The notes beneath the pieces are model-generated. The model was not told the DNA's origin, did no database searches, and was given only the letters and a program-made list of their open reading frames with translations. The translations under genes were made by a program, and so were the position numbers. A stretch of 64,000 nt of DNA, from NCBI GenBank assembly GCA_036507005.1, contig DASXQT010000070.1:1-64000 (forward strand), written 5' to 3'. Shown one piece after another: positions 1-8,285 of this stretch (the first letter of the stretch is position 1; every line of letters starts with the position of its first letter). The DNA comes from WS-2 sp036507005. Its GTDB lineage: Bacteria; Eisenbacteria; RBG-16-71-46.

Positions 1-378
1 CTCTCGACTGCTGCCTCCCGTAGGAGTCTGGGCCGTATCTCAGTCCCAGTGTGGCTGACCATCCTCTCAGACCAGCTACCCATCGTCGCCTTGGTGGTCT
101 TTTACACCGCCAACTAGCTAATGGGACGCGAAGCCATCTTCGACCGGTAGCTTACAAGTAGAGGCCACCTTTGACCCCTGGTCCATGCGGACCTGTGGTC
201 TCATGCGGTATTAGCACCCCGTTGGGAGTGTTGTCCCCCTGTCGAAGGCAGGTTCTTCACGCGTTACTCACCCGTTCGCCACTCTACTCGAGGAGTTACC
301 CCCTCTTTCGCGTTCGACTTGCATGCCTAATCCACGCCGCCAGCGTTCGTTCTGAGCCAGGATCAAACTCTCCGTGGT
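1..378 (-). rRNA. rrs: 16S ribosomal RNA, 5' end (partial)
   Basis: The complement carries the universal 16S start (AGAGTTTGATCCTGGCTCAG, window 371 to 352) and the conserved ACTCCTACGGGAGGCAGCAG site (27 to 8), so the gene reads leftwards and leaves the window near E. coli position 360. The interval between the two sites is about 14 nt longer than in E. coli, indicating longer V1/V2 helices. The 5' boundary is inferred from the E. coli position of the first motif. Upstream lie a boxA and two promoters, as expected for a full rRNA operon. Confidence 0.97.
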
Positions 379-514
379 AGAAAAAACGGAGAAACGAGCG
401 GCAGGCCGAAGCCTACCTCTCGGATCTTTCTTGCAAGGTACAACGAAACCCACACGCACGCAGATACGCGTACGTAAGGGGTCCTCGCGCGAGCTCTCAG
501 AGTCACGTGCGCTA

Positions 515-537
515 TTCAGTTTTCAAAGAGCAGAGAA
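515..537 (-). promoter_or_regulatory. rRNA leader boxA antitermination site
   Basis: The minus strand reads TGCTCTTTGAAAACTGAATA here, the typical boxA-containing rRNA leader motif that loads NusB/NusE antitermination factors onto RNA polymerase. It lies about 140 nt before the 16S 5' end and downstream of both promoters. Confidence 0.75.
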
Positions 538-574
538 GCAATCGCCCTAGTCCTGGCGGACAGGGCGAACGCGC

Positions 575-603
575 AATCTAGCGTCGATTTGTTGGGATGT
601 CAA
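575..603 (-). promoter_or_regulatory. rRNA operon promoter P2
   Basis: On the minus strand a perfect -35 TTGACA (603-598) is followed after exactly 17 bp by TAGATT (580-575), 4/6 to TATAAT. It lies upstream of boxA and reads into the 16S gene. Confidence 0.65.
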
Positions 604-646
604 CCCAGATCGCGTCTCCGGAGGGCTGAAGCCCAGCGGCAAACAC

Positions 647-675
647 AATGTAGGTCCGCACGCCGGCCCTGTCAA
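647..675 (-). promoter_or_regulatory. rRNA operon promoter P1
   Basis: A second perfect TTGACA (675-670) with 17-bp spacing to TACATT (652-647), same orientation and geometry as the promoter 72 bp downstream. Tandem promoters are usual for rRNA operons. It gives a reference for the housekeeping promoter of this genome. Confidence 0.6.
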
Positions 676-778
676 CCCAGGTCAAGTGACGTCGATCCAA
701 TGGGTTGAGCGCCTGGACGGACGGCTCCCGCTCAGCCATGCCGCAGCCCCGCGGGCCGCCCTCTCCCGGACGCCGGCC

Positions 779-2011
779 TCAGCCGCTCCGCGGGCCGGGC
801 TCCACCTTGACCATTCGCCGGCCGAGACGCACCACGATCGGCGCCGCAACGCGCTGCACGTGGCGGCGATCCGTGATGCGCGTCCCGTCGATGCTCACCG
901 CACCCTGATCCACGGCGCGCCACGCGGCGCTGCCCGAGGGCGCGAGCCCGATCGCCACCAGGAGATCCTTGATCCCGATCTCCCCCGCGGGAACCGCCCG
1001 CACGGGCAGATCCTCGGGCACCTCGTGGCGGCGGAACTGCGAGTCGAAGTCGCGCCCCGCGCGCGCCGCGGCCTCCTCGCCGTGGTACATGCGCACGATG
1101 CGCGCGGCGAGCCGCTGCTTGACCTCCATCGGATTCACCGCCGGGTCGCCCAGCGCGCGCTCCACCTCCGCCAGCTCGTCGGGAGCGGCATCGGTCACGA
1201 GCGTCCAGAACGAGCCCATCACGCGATCGGGCAGGCTCATCACCTTGCCGTACATCTCGCCGGGCGCGTCGGACACGCCGATGTAGTTGCCGAGGCTCTT
1301 GCTCATGCGTTGCACGCCGTCGAGCCCGGGCAGCACCGGGACCGTCATGACGATCTGCGCCGGCTGCCCGCCCAGCTCCTGGAGCGTGCGCCCCACCAGC
1401 AGGTTGAACTTCTGCTCCGTGGCGCCGAGCTCCAGGTCCGAGCGGATCTCGACCGAGTCGTGGCCCTGCATGAGCGGGTACAGGAGCTCGTGCACGCCGA
1501 TGGGCTGCTGCGCCGCCATGCGCTTCGCGAAGTCGTCGCGCTCGAGCAGGCGCGCGACCGTGTACTGGGACGCGAGGCCCAGGAGCTCCGCGAACCCCAT
1601 GCGGGCGAACCACTCCCCGTTCCTGTGGATCTCGACCGGCAGCCGCGGAGGGCTCGGATTCCTCTCAAGCACACGGAAGAACTGGTCGAGGTAAGTGGTG
1701 GCATTCGCCTCGATCTCCGCGGTGGTGAGCCGGGGGCGGGTTTTGCTGCGCCCGCTCGGGTCGCCGACGAGGCCGGTGTAGTCGCCGACGATGAGCACGA
1801 CCTGGTGGCCCAGGTCCTGGAACTGCCGCAGCTTGCGGAGGCCGACGGTATGGCCCAGATGGATGTCCGGAGCGGTGGGGTCGAAGCCCTGCTTGACGCG
1901 CAGCGGGCGGCGCTCGCGCGCGCACTGCCGCAAGCGGTTCAGGAGCTGTCCCTCGGGCAGCACCTCCTCGGTGCCGCGGGTGAGCAGCTCGAGCTGGGCT
2001 TCGGGCGTCAT
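779..2011 (-). CDS. tyrS: tyrosyl-tRNA synthetase
   Basis: Class I aminoacyl-tRNA synthetase that charges tRNA-Tyr in the cytoplasm. The HIGH-type signature HLGH lies at residues 51-54 within FDPTAPDIHLGHTVG, the KMSKS loop appears as RMSKS near residue 230, and an S4 RNA-binding domain closes the C-terminus. I start at the ATG at 2011 (410 aa, normal for the family), which has GCGAGG just upstream. An in-frame TTG at 2077 would add 22 residues but has no ribosome site and runs into the pbp1A promoter region. Transcribed divergently from pbp1A. Function is secure; only the start is uncertain. Confidence 0.95.
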   Translation of the reverse strand: MTPEAQLELLTRGTEEVLPEGQLLNRLRQCARERRPLRVKQGFDPTAPDIHLGHTVGLRKLRQFQDLGHQVVLIVGDYTGLVGDPSGRSKTRPRLTTAEIEANATTYLDQFFRVLERNPSPPRLPVEIHRNGEWFARMGFAELLGLASQYTVARLLERDDFAKRMAAQQPIGVHELLYPLMQGHDSVEIRSDLELGATEQKFNLLVGRTLQELGGQPAQIVMTVPVLPGLDGVQRMSKSLGNYIGVSDAPGEMYGKVMSLPDRVMGSFWTLVTDAAPDELAEVERALGDPAVNPMEVKQRLAARIVRMYHGEEAAARAGRDFDSQFRRHEVPEDLPVRAVPAGEIGIKDLLVAIGLAPSGSAAWRAVDQGAVSIDGTRITDRRHVQRVAAPIVVRLGRRMVKVEPGPRSG

Positions 2012-2097
2012 GGGGCCTCGCGGAATCGTCTCGACTTCGGAGCGCGCGATCTTAGTGGGCACGTCAGGCTCCGGCAAACCGGCCGCCGGAAGACGGC

Positions 2098-2127
2098 TTG
2101 ACCCGCTTCCGCGAACCCTCCTAGGCT
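2098..2127 (+). promoter_or_regulatory. candidate pbp1A promoter
   Basis: TTGACC (2098-2103), an 18-bp spacer and TAGGCT (2122-2127) precede pbp1A. The predicted transcript start, near 2134, lies immediately before the Shine-Dalgarno-like AAAGGAG at 2137-2143, giving a very short leader. The pattern matches the TTGACG-N18-TAGCGT arrangement before mutM. Confidence 0.4.
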
Positions 2128-2173
2128 CGGCCGCCGAAAGGAGAAAACCATCTCACTGAGCCCCATCCCCGAC

Positions 2174-4324
2174 ATGGCGGTCCGAGCCGCGGTCCGCTTC
2201 CCCTGGAAGCTGTTCTTCGTGCTGGTCGTGATCGCCGTGTTCGGCGCGGCCGGCGTGGTGTTCGGCATCGTCCGCTGGCTCGGCCGCGACCTGCCGACGC
2301 CCGAGCAGCTCACCGCGATCCACGCGCCGGTCAAGACCGTGGTCTACGACGCGCGCGGCCGCGTGCTCCACGAGTTCTTCCGCGAGAACCGCTCGCCGGT
2401 CCCGATCAAGCAGCTCCCGCCGCACCTCATCAACGCCACCCTCTCCACCGAGGACCGCAGCTTCTACCGGCACTGGGGCGTGGACCTGTACGGCGTGGCG
2501 CGGGCGGCGATCACCAACGTGCTCAAGATGCGCCGCGCCGAGGGCGGCAGCACGATCACGCAGCAGCTCGCGCGCAACTTGTTCCTCACCCACGAGCGCA
2601 CGCTGAGCCGGAAGCTGCGGGAGATCGCGCTCGCGATCGAGATCGAGCGCAACTACTCGAAGGAGCAGATCCTCGAGCTCTATTTCAACCAGATCTACTT
2701 CGGCGAGGGCGCCTACGGCGTCGAGTCGGGGGCCAAGACCTACTTCAACAAGCCGGTGCGCGAGCTGACCCTGCCCGAGTGCGCGCTGCTCGCCGGGCTG
2801 CCCGCCAACCCCAGCCTCTACTCGCCGCGCCGCCGGCCGGCGGCGGCCAAGGCTCGGCGCGCGAAGGTGCTGCGCAACATGCTGGTCACGCACTCCATCA
2901 CCCAGGTGGAGTTCGACAATGCGAACAGCGCGCCGCTCGGGGTCACGCCGGTGCGCTACAGCAACGACCGCGCGCCGTACTTCGTCGAGATGGTGCGGCT
3001 GCACCTCGACGAGCACTACGGATCGAACGCGGTCTACGAGGGCGGGCTCAAGGTCTACACCACGCTCGACATGGACCTGCAGCAGATCGCCGAGCGCGCG
3101 CTCGAGAAAAACATGACCGGCCTCGAGGCCGAGCTCAAGCTCAAGTCGACGCATGCGACCTACGTGGTCCCGCCCGCCGACGCCGCGCACGCGGGGCAGA
3201 GCACGCCGTATCTGCAGGGCGCCCTGGTGGCGGTCGATCCCCACACCGGCGCGATCCGCGCGCTGGTCGGCGGCCGCGACTGGAACCACAGCAACTTCAA
3301 CCGCGCGATCCAGGCCCGGCGCCAGGCGGGCTCGGCGTTCAAGCCCTTCGTCTACACCGCGGCGATCGACAACGGCTTCCATCCCACCGACATCATCGTG
3401 GACGAGCCGGTCTCGTTCCCGGCCGGCGACGGGACGCTCTACCAGCCCGGCAACTACGACCGCACCTATCGCGGGCCGGTCACGCTGCGCTACGCCCTGC
3501 AGAACTCGATCAACATCCCGGCGATCAAGCTGCTGCGCAAGATCGGGACCTCGCTGGTCTCGAGCTACGCGCGCCGCATGGGGATCAAGAGCCCGATCGG
3601 GCAGAACCTCTCGATCGCGCTCGGCAGCAGCGAGGTGACCCTGCTCGAGCTCACTTCCGCTTACGCGGTGCTCGCGAACCGCGGGATCCGCAACGACCCG
3701 CTCTTCATCCTCAAGGTCGAGGACAAGACCGGAACGACGCTGGAGAAGAACAACCCGCGTCCGACCGAGGTGCTGTCCGAGGAGACCGCCGCGGTCGTCA
3801 CCTCGATGCTCCAGAGCGTGATGGACCAGGGCACCGGGGCGCCGGCGCGGGTGCGCGGCTTCACGCTGCCGGCGGCCGGCAAGACCGGCACGATGGACGA
3901 GTACATGGACGCCTGGTTCGAGGGCTACGTCCCGAGCCTGGTGTGCGGCGTGTGGGTGGGCTACGACCAGAAGAAGACCATCGGCCCGGGCATGACCGGC
4001 GCGCGCGCGGCGCTCCCGACCTGGACCGACTTCATGATCGGGGCGACGCGCGGCCGCCCGGTCGAGGACTTCGGCTCGCCGCTCGGCACCCTGAGCCGCG
4101 AGGTCTGCGCCGAGACCGGGCTGCTCGCCACCGACGCGTGCCCCAACGTCACGACCGAGATCTTCAACGACGGTTCCGAGCCCACCGAGTACTGCACCAC
4201 GCATCCGGGGCGGCCGCTCCAGACCTACCCCACGAACCGCGCGCCCGACGAGGACAAGCCCGACCTGCGCGACCTGGACCGCAACGACCGGGCGCGGGCC
4301 CGGGAGAAGATCCACACCTGGTAG
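2174..4324 (+). CDS. bifunctional penicillin-binding protein 1A
   Basis: Class A PBP that polymerises and cross-links peptidoglycan on the outer face of the inner membrane. A short cytoplasmic tail is followed by one membrane anchor (about residues 12-34), a GT51 transglycosylase domain (TEDRSFYRHWG, GGSTITQQLARN) and a penicillin-binding transpeptidase domain with SAFK (catalytic Ser about 387), SIN (about 444) and KTG (about 570). 716 aa from the ATG used here. The only good Shine-Dalgarno (2137-2143) stands 6 nt before an in-frame ATC at 2150, which would add eight residues; the ATG itself has no ribosome site. Convergent with deoA 67 nt downstream; a GC-rich inverted repeat near 4350-4372 may terminate transcription. 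Confidence 0.94.
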   Translation: MAVRAAVRFPWKLFFVLVVIAVFGAAGVVFGIVRWLGRDLPTPEQLTAIHAPVKTVVYDARGRVLHEFFRENRSPVPIKQLPPHLINATLSTEDRSFYRHWGVDLYGVARAAITNVLKMRRAEGGSTITQQLARNLFLTHERTLSRKLREIALAIEIERNYSKEQILELYFNQIYFGEGAYGVESGAKTYFNKPVRELTLPECALLAGLPANPSLYSPRRRPAAAKARRAKVLRNMLVTHSITQVEFDNANSAPLGVTPVRYSNDRAPYFVEMVRLHLDEHYGSNAVYEGGLKVYTTLDMDLQQIAERALEKNMTGLEAELKLKSTHATYVVPPADAAHAGQSTPYLQGALVAVDPHTGAIRALVGGRDWNHSNFNRAIQARRQAGSAFKPFVYTAAIDNGFHPTDIIVDEPVSFPAGDGTLYQPGNYDRTYRGPVTLRYALQNSINIPAIKLLRKIGTSLVSSYARRMGIKSPIGQNLSIALGSSEVTLLELTSAYAVLANRGIRNDPLFILKVEDKTGTTLEKNNPRPTEVLSEETAAVVTSMLQSVMDQGTGAPARVRGFTLPAAGKTGTMDEYMDAWFEGYVPSLVCGVWVGYDQKKTIGPGMTGARAALPTWTDFMIGATRGRPVEDFGSPLGTLSREVCAETGLLATDACPNVTTEIFNDGSEPTEYCTTHPGRPLQTYPTNRAPDEDKPDLRDLDRNDRARAREKIHTW

Positions 4325-4391
4325 GTCGTGCTCGGAAGACGGGTGACGCTGGGCGCCGCCCAGGCGGCGTGGCGGACCGTGCCGGCCCGGG

Positions 4392-5693
4392 CTACTCCAC
4401 CCGCTCGAGCACGAGCGCAGGGCCCTGCGGGGCGCGATCCGCGATCGTGAAGCACGCCGCGGCGCGCTGAGCCGCCGCCGGGTCATCGGCGGCGAGATGG
4501 AGCCGGGCGAGCGGCTCGCCCGGTCCGACGCGATCGCCGATCCGCCGCAGGATCTCGAGCCCCACGCGCGGGTCGATCTCGTCCTCCTTCGCGCGGCGCC
4601 CGCCGCCGAGCGCGACCACCAGCTCGCCGAGGCCGTAGGTGTCGATCGCGGCGACCGCTCCGGCCCGCGGCGCGTGCACCTCTGCGACCCGCGGCGCGCG
4701 CGGCAGCCCGCCGTCGCGCTCGAGGCTCGCGGCCTCGCCGCCCTGGGCCTCCACCATCGCCACGAACTTCTTCCACGCCGCGCCCGAGTCGAGCGCCTGC
4801 ACCGCCCGCTTCCGCGCGGCACCGGAGTCGGGCTCGGCGCCCGCGAGCTCGAGCATGCGGGCCCCGAGCTCGAGCGTCAGCTCGCGCACGTCGGCGGGCC
4901 CACCGCCCTGGAGCGTATCGACCGCCTCGCGCACCTCGAGCGCGTTGCCCGCCATGCGGCCCAGCGGCTGGCTCATGTCGGTGATGAGCGCCGCGGCGCG
5001 CGCCCCCATCCCGCGCGTCGCCGCCACCAGCCGGCGCGCGAGCGAGCGGGCGGCCTCGGGAGTGCGCATGAACGCTCCGTTGCCGCACTTCACGTCGTAG
5101 ACGACCGCGCCCGCGCCCTCGGCGATCTTCTTGCTCACGATGCTCGAGACGATGAACGGCTCGAACTCCACGGTCGCGGTCACGTCGCGCAGGGCGTAGA
5201 GCTTGCCGTCCGCGGGCGCCAGGTCCGGCCCCTGGCCCACCATCACGACGCCGATCGCGTCGAGCTGGGCGCGCATCGCCTCGGGGGTGAGCCGGGTGCG
5301 GAAGCCCGGGATCGACTCGAGCTTGTCGAGGGTGCCGCCGGTGTGCCCGAGGCCGCGCCCCGAGACCATCGGGACCAGCACGTCGCACGCGGCCACCAGC
5401 GGCGCGAGCGCGAGCGAGATCTTGTCGCCCACGCCGCCGGTCGAGTGCTTGTCGGCGCTCGGACGGCCCAGCCCGGTCCAGTCGAAGCGCCGGCCGGACT
5501 CGAGCAGCGCGCGGGTGAGCGCCTGGGTCTCGCGCTCGTCCAGGCCCTTCAGGAACGCGGCCATCAGCCACGCGCTCGCCTGGTAGTCGGGGACGTCGCC
5601 GCGCGCGTAGGCCAGGAGGAAGCCGCGCAGCGCGTCGGGATCGTGCGTGCGACCGTCGCGCTTCTCGCGGATCAGCTCGCGGGGGTCGGCCAC
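4392..5693 (-). CDS. deoA: pyrimidine-nucleoside/thymidine phosphorylase
   Basis: Phosphorolyses thymidine, deoxyuridine or uridine to base plus (deoxy)ribose-1-phosphate. The family signature is clear: KHSTGGVGDK near residue 82, then VPMVSGRGLGHTGGTLDKLE. At 433 aa it has the normal length of the three-domain phosphorylase family. The start is the GTG at 5693, sharing one base with the deoC TAG stop (TAGTG), so translation is probably coupled. Last gene of the alr-deoB-cdd-deoC-deoA operon; its product is converted by deoB and deoC. Whether it prefers thymidine (DeoA) or several pyrimidine nucleosides (Pdp) cannot be told from the sequence. Confidence 0.93.
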   Translation of the reverse strand: MADPRELIREKRDGRTHDPDALRGFLLAYARGDVPDYQASAWLMAAFLKGLDERETQALTRALLESGRRFDWTGLGRPSADKHSTGGVGDKISLALAPLVAACDVLVPMVSGRGLGHTGGTLDKLESIPGFRTRLTPEAMRAQLDAIGVVMVGQGPDLAPADGKLYALRDVTATVEFEPFIVSSIVSKKIAEGAGAVVYDVKCGNGAFMRTPEAARSLARRLVAATRGMGARAAALITDMSQPLGRMAGNALEVREAVDTLQGGGPADVRELTLELGARMLELAGAEPDSGAARKRAVQALDSGAAWKKFVAMVEAQGGEAASLERDGGLPRAPRVAEVHAPRAGAVAAIDTYGLGELVVALGGGRRAKEDEIDPRVGLEILRRIGDRVGPGEPLARLHLAADDPAAAQRAAACFTIADRAPQGPALVLERVE

Positions 5694-6664
5694 TAGTACT
5701 TCGACTCGCCGGCCTCGCCGCGCACGATCTTGACCCCGGCCGACGCGCCGATGCGGGTGGCGCCGGCCGCCACCATGGCCTCCACGTCCTCCTTGGTGCG
5801 GATCCCGCCCGACGCCTTGACGCCGATCTCGGGCCCCACGGTCTCGCGCATCAGGCGCACGTCCTCGACCGTGGCCCCGCCCCCGCCGTAGCCGGTCGAG
5901 GTCTTCACGTAGTCGGCACCGGCCGCCTTGGCGAGGGAGCTGCCCATGATCTTCTCCTCGCGCGTGAGCATCGCGGTCTCGAGGATCACCTTCACCACCG
6001 TGTCGCGCCCCACCACCTGCACCACGCCGCGGATGTCCTGCTCGACCAGGGCGTAGTCCTTGGACTTGAGCGCGCCGATGTTGATCACCATGTCCACTTC
6101 CTCGGCGCCCGTCTCGACCGCGCGCCGCGCCTCGTACGCCTTGACGTCCGGCAGGTGCGAGCCGAAGGGGAAGCCGATCACGGTGCACACCTTGACTCCG
6201 GAGCCGCGCAGCAGCTCCCGGCACAGCGGCACCCAGTTGGGGTTCACGCACACCGAGGCGAAGCAGAACTGCGCCGCCTCGCGGCACAGGTGCTCGATGT
6301 CCTCGCGCCGGGCATCGGGCTTGAGCAGCGTGTGGTCGATGAGCGAGGCGAGCCCGTCGGAGGCGGGGCAGTAGCCCACGGTCGCGACCACGCGCGCGGC
6401 CCCGGCCTCGTGGAGCGCGCGAGTCTCCTCCGGGCCCCGGGCCCCGGAGACGCTGAAGAGCCGCAGGCGCTCCGCGGTCTCGGCCTCGTGATCGGGTGCG
6501 GCGGCCGGCGCCTCGGAGCGCGGCGCCACGGGCCGCGACGGTTCGGGTGCCGTCATGGGCGCCGGGGCCGGCGAGCCCGCGGGGGCCGCCGCGTCGCCGC
6601 CCGCGAGGTGTTCCATCACCCGGCGCGTGATGACGTCGATCAGCTCGTCGCGCTCCCGGCTCAC
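5693..6664 (-). CDS. deoC: deoxyribose-phosphate aldolase
   Basis: Cleaves 2-deoxyribose-5-phosphate to glyceraldehyde-3-phosphate and acetaldehyde. The TIM-barrel aldolase begins about residue 105 (LIDHTLLKPDA) and contains VCTVIGFPFG, EVDMVINIGALK, the Schiff-base lysine region VKVILETAMLT and VKTSTGYGGGGAT. Ahead of it is a non-canonical N-terminal extension of about 100 residues rich in Ala and Pro, followed by EAGAARVVATVGYCP, so the 323-aa protein is well above the usual 220-260. The start GTG at 6664 overlaps the cdd TGA (GTGA). No function is proposed for the extension. Confidence 0.93.
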   Translation of the reverse strand: MSRERDELIDVITRRVMEHLAGGDAAAPAGSPAPAPMTAPEPSRPVAPRSEAPAAAPDHEAETAERLRLFSVSGARGPEETRALHEAGAARVVATVGYCPASDGLASLIDHTLLKPDARREDIEHLCREAAQFCFASVCVNPNWVPLCRELLRGSGVKVCTVIGFPFGSHLPDVKAYEARRAVETGAEEVDMVINIGALKSKDYALVEQDIRGVVQVVGRDTVVKVILETAMLTREEKIMGSSLAKAAGADYVKTSTGYGGGGATVEDVRLMRETVGPEIGVKASGGIRTKEDVEAMVAAGATRIGASAGVKIVRGEAGESKY

Positions 6665-7119
6665 GTCCCCTTCCTCCGCTGCCGGACCGCCCACACGAAG
6701 GGTTTGCGCAGCAGCTCCTCGATCCTCGCCTTCAGGATCCGGCCGCGCGCGTCCTGCCAGAAGACGACGAGGTCGGGCGAGAACTCCCGCAGGACCTGGC
6801 GGCACGCGCCGCACGGGGAGGCGTTGTTCTTAGGCCCCGCGGTCACCGCCACCGCCACGAAGTCCCGCTCGCCCTCGCTCACCGCCTTGAACACCGCGTT
6901 CCGCTCGGCGCAGATCGAGAGCCCGAACGACCCGTTCTCGACGTTGCAGCCCCGCACGACGCGGCCCCCGCGCGTGAGCAGCGCCGCGCCCACCGGGAAT
7001 CCGGAGTAGGGCGCATAGGCCTGCTCGCGGGCGCGCGCCGCCTCGGCCATGAGGCGCGCGGGCGAGAGGCGAGCGGGCGAGAGGCGCGCGCCCGCGGGCC
7101 GCGGGGAGCGCGGCTTCAC
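6661..7119 (-). CDS. cdd: cytidine deaminase
   Basis: Zinc hydrolase that deaminates cytidine and deoxycytidine to (deoxy)uridine, supplying substrate to deoA. The core has YAPYSGFPVGAAL, the active-site CAERNA motif (His replaced by Cys as usual for Cdd) and PCGACRQVLREF supplying the other two zinc cysteines. I chose GTG at 7119 because it overlaps the deoB stop as GTGA, giving 152 aa; an ATG at 7050 would give 129 aa, closer to the family norm. The extra segment holds a small tandem repeat, LSPAR twice, and may be untranslated or dispensable. Confidence 0.93.
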   Translation of the reverse strand: MKPRSPRPAGARLSPARLSPARLMAEAARAREQAYAPYSGFPVGAALLTRGGRVVRGCNVENGSFGLSICAERNAVFKAVSEGERDFVAVAVTAGPKNNASPCGACRQVLREFSPDLVVFWQDARGRILKARIEELLRKPFVWAVRQRRKGT

Positions 7120-8282
7120 GCCCGCACCCCGCGCAGGAAGCTGGTGCCGGCCGTAGGCGCGCGCACGCCGAAGAGCTCGGCGAGCGTGGCCGCCACGTCC
7201 GCGAAGGTCTCGCGCGTCCCGAGGTCCACGCCGGGACGCACGCGGGGGCCGCCCACGAGGAGCGGGACGTACTCGCGCGAATGATCGGTGCTCGGAGTGG
7301 TCGGATCGTTCCCGTGGTCGGCGGTGATCAGGCACATCTCGTCGTCCCTCAGGTGCCCGAGGATCTCGTCGAGCCGCTCGTCGAACTGCTCCAGCGCGCG
7401 CGCGAATCCCGTCGGATCGTTGCGGTGCCCGTACTGCTGATCGAAGTCCACCAGGTTCGCGAACACCAGCCCTCGCCCGCGGCTGCGCGCGAGGCCGGCG
7501 AGGACCTCCTCCCCCTCCGCGTTGCCGGTGGTGTGGATCGCCTCGGTCACCCCGCGCCCCGCGAACAGATCGTCCACCTTGCCGACCGTCATGACCGGCG
7601 TGCCGCGCTCCTCGAGCCGGTCGAGCAGCGTCGGCGCGGGCGGCGCGAGCGAGAAGTCGCGCCGGCGCGGGGTGCGCCGGTAGGCCCCCGCCCCACCCTC
7701 GAAGGGACGCGCGATCACGCGCCCCACGGCGTGCTCGCCGGTCAGCAGCTCGCGCGCCGCCCGGCACGCGGCGTACAGCTGCTCCACCGGCACCGTGGCC
7801 TCGTGCGCCGCCACCTGGAAGACGCTGTCGGCCGAAGTGTACACGATGAACTTTCCGGTCCGCTGGTGCTCGGACCCGAGGCGCTGGATGATCTCGGTGC
7901 CCGAGGCCGCCACGTTCCCGATCCAGCCGCGGCCGGTGCGCTCGCTCCAGCGCTCGAGGAGGTCGGCCGGGAAGCCCTGGGGGTAGACCGGGAACGGCCG
8001 GTCCAGCACCAGGCCGGCGAGCTCCCAGTGCCCGGTGGTGCTGTCCTTGCCCTTCGAGCGCTCGGCCATCCGGCCGCGCACCCCGCGCGGCTGCGCCAGC
8101 GGGCGCACCCCGGGCAGCGCGGCGAGCAGGCCGAGTCCCAGCGACTCCAGGCGCGGCACCCTGAGCCCGCCTGCCGCCTCCGCGACGTGGAGCAGCGTGT
8201 GGCTCCCCTGGTCGCCATAGTCCGCGGCGTCCGGGAGCGCCCCGATCCCGACGCCGTCGAGCACGATCAGGAAGACGCGCAT
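7116..8282 (-). CDS. deoB: phosphopentomutase
   Basis: Interconverts (deoxy)ribose-1-phosphate and -5-phosphate, linking the phosphorylase DeoA to the aldolase DeoC. It belongs to the alkaline-phosphatase superfamily: N-terminal metal site VLDGVGIGALPDA, the KGKDSTTGHWE segment with the phosphorylated Thr, and C-terminal metal ligands in LITADHGNDPTTPSTDHSRE. 388 aa, the usual length. The ATG at 8282 lies 3 nt after the alr stop and the stop overlaps the cdd start, so the whole cluster is one transcription unit. Confidence 0.96.
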   Translation of the reverse strand: MRVFLIVLDGVGIGALPDAADYGDQGSHTLLHVAEAAGGLRVPRLESLGLGLLAALPGVRPLAQPRGVRGRMAERSKGKDSTTGHWELAGLVLDRPFPVYPQGFPADLLERWSERTGRGWIGNVAASGTEIIQRLGSEHQRTGKFIVYTSADSVFQVAAHEATVPVEQLYAACRAARELLTGEHAVGRVIARPFEGGAGAYRRTPRRRDFSLAPPAPTLLDRLEERGTPVMTVGKVDDLFAGRGVTEAIHTTGNAEGEEVLAGLARSRGRGLVFANLVDFDQQYGHRNDPTGFARALEQFDERLDEILGHLRDDEMCLITADHGNDPTTPSTDHSREYVPLLVGGPRVRPGVDLGTRETFADVAATLAELFGVRAPTAGTSFLRGVRA

Positions 8283-8285
8283 CGG

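Noticed and set aside
686..2101. Long plus-strand frame opposite tyrS
   Set aside because: Antisense shadow; TyrRS motifs on the minus strand are unambiguous.
4392..6287. Single 631-codon frame that would fuse deoC and deoA
   Set aside because: The N-terminal 198 codons are out of the deoC frame; separate deoC and deoA with a TAGTG junction explain all conserved residues.
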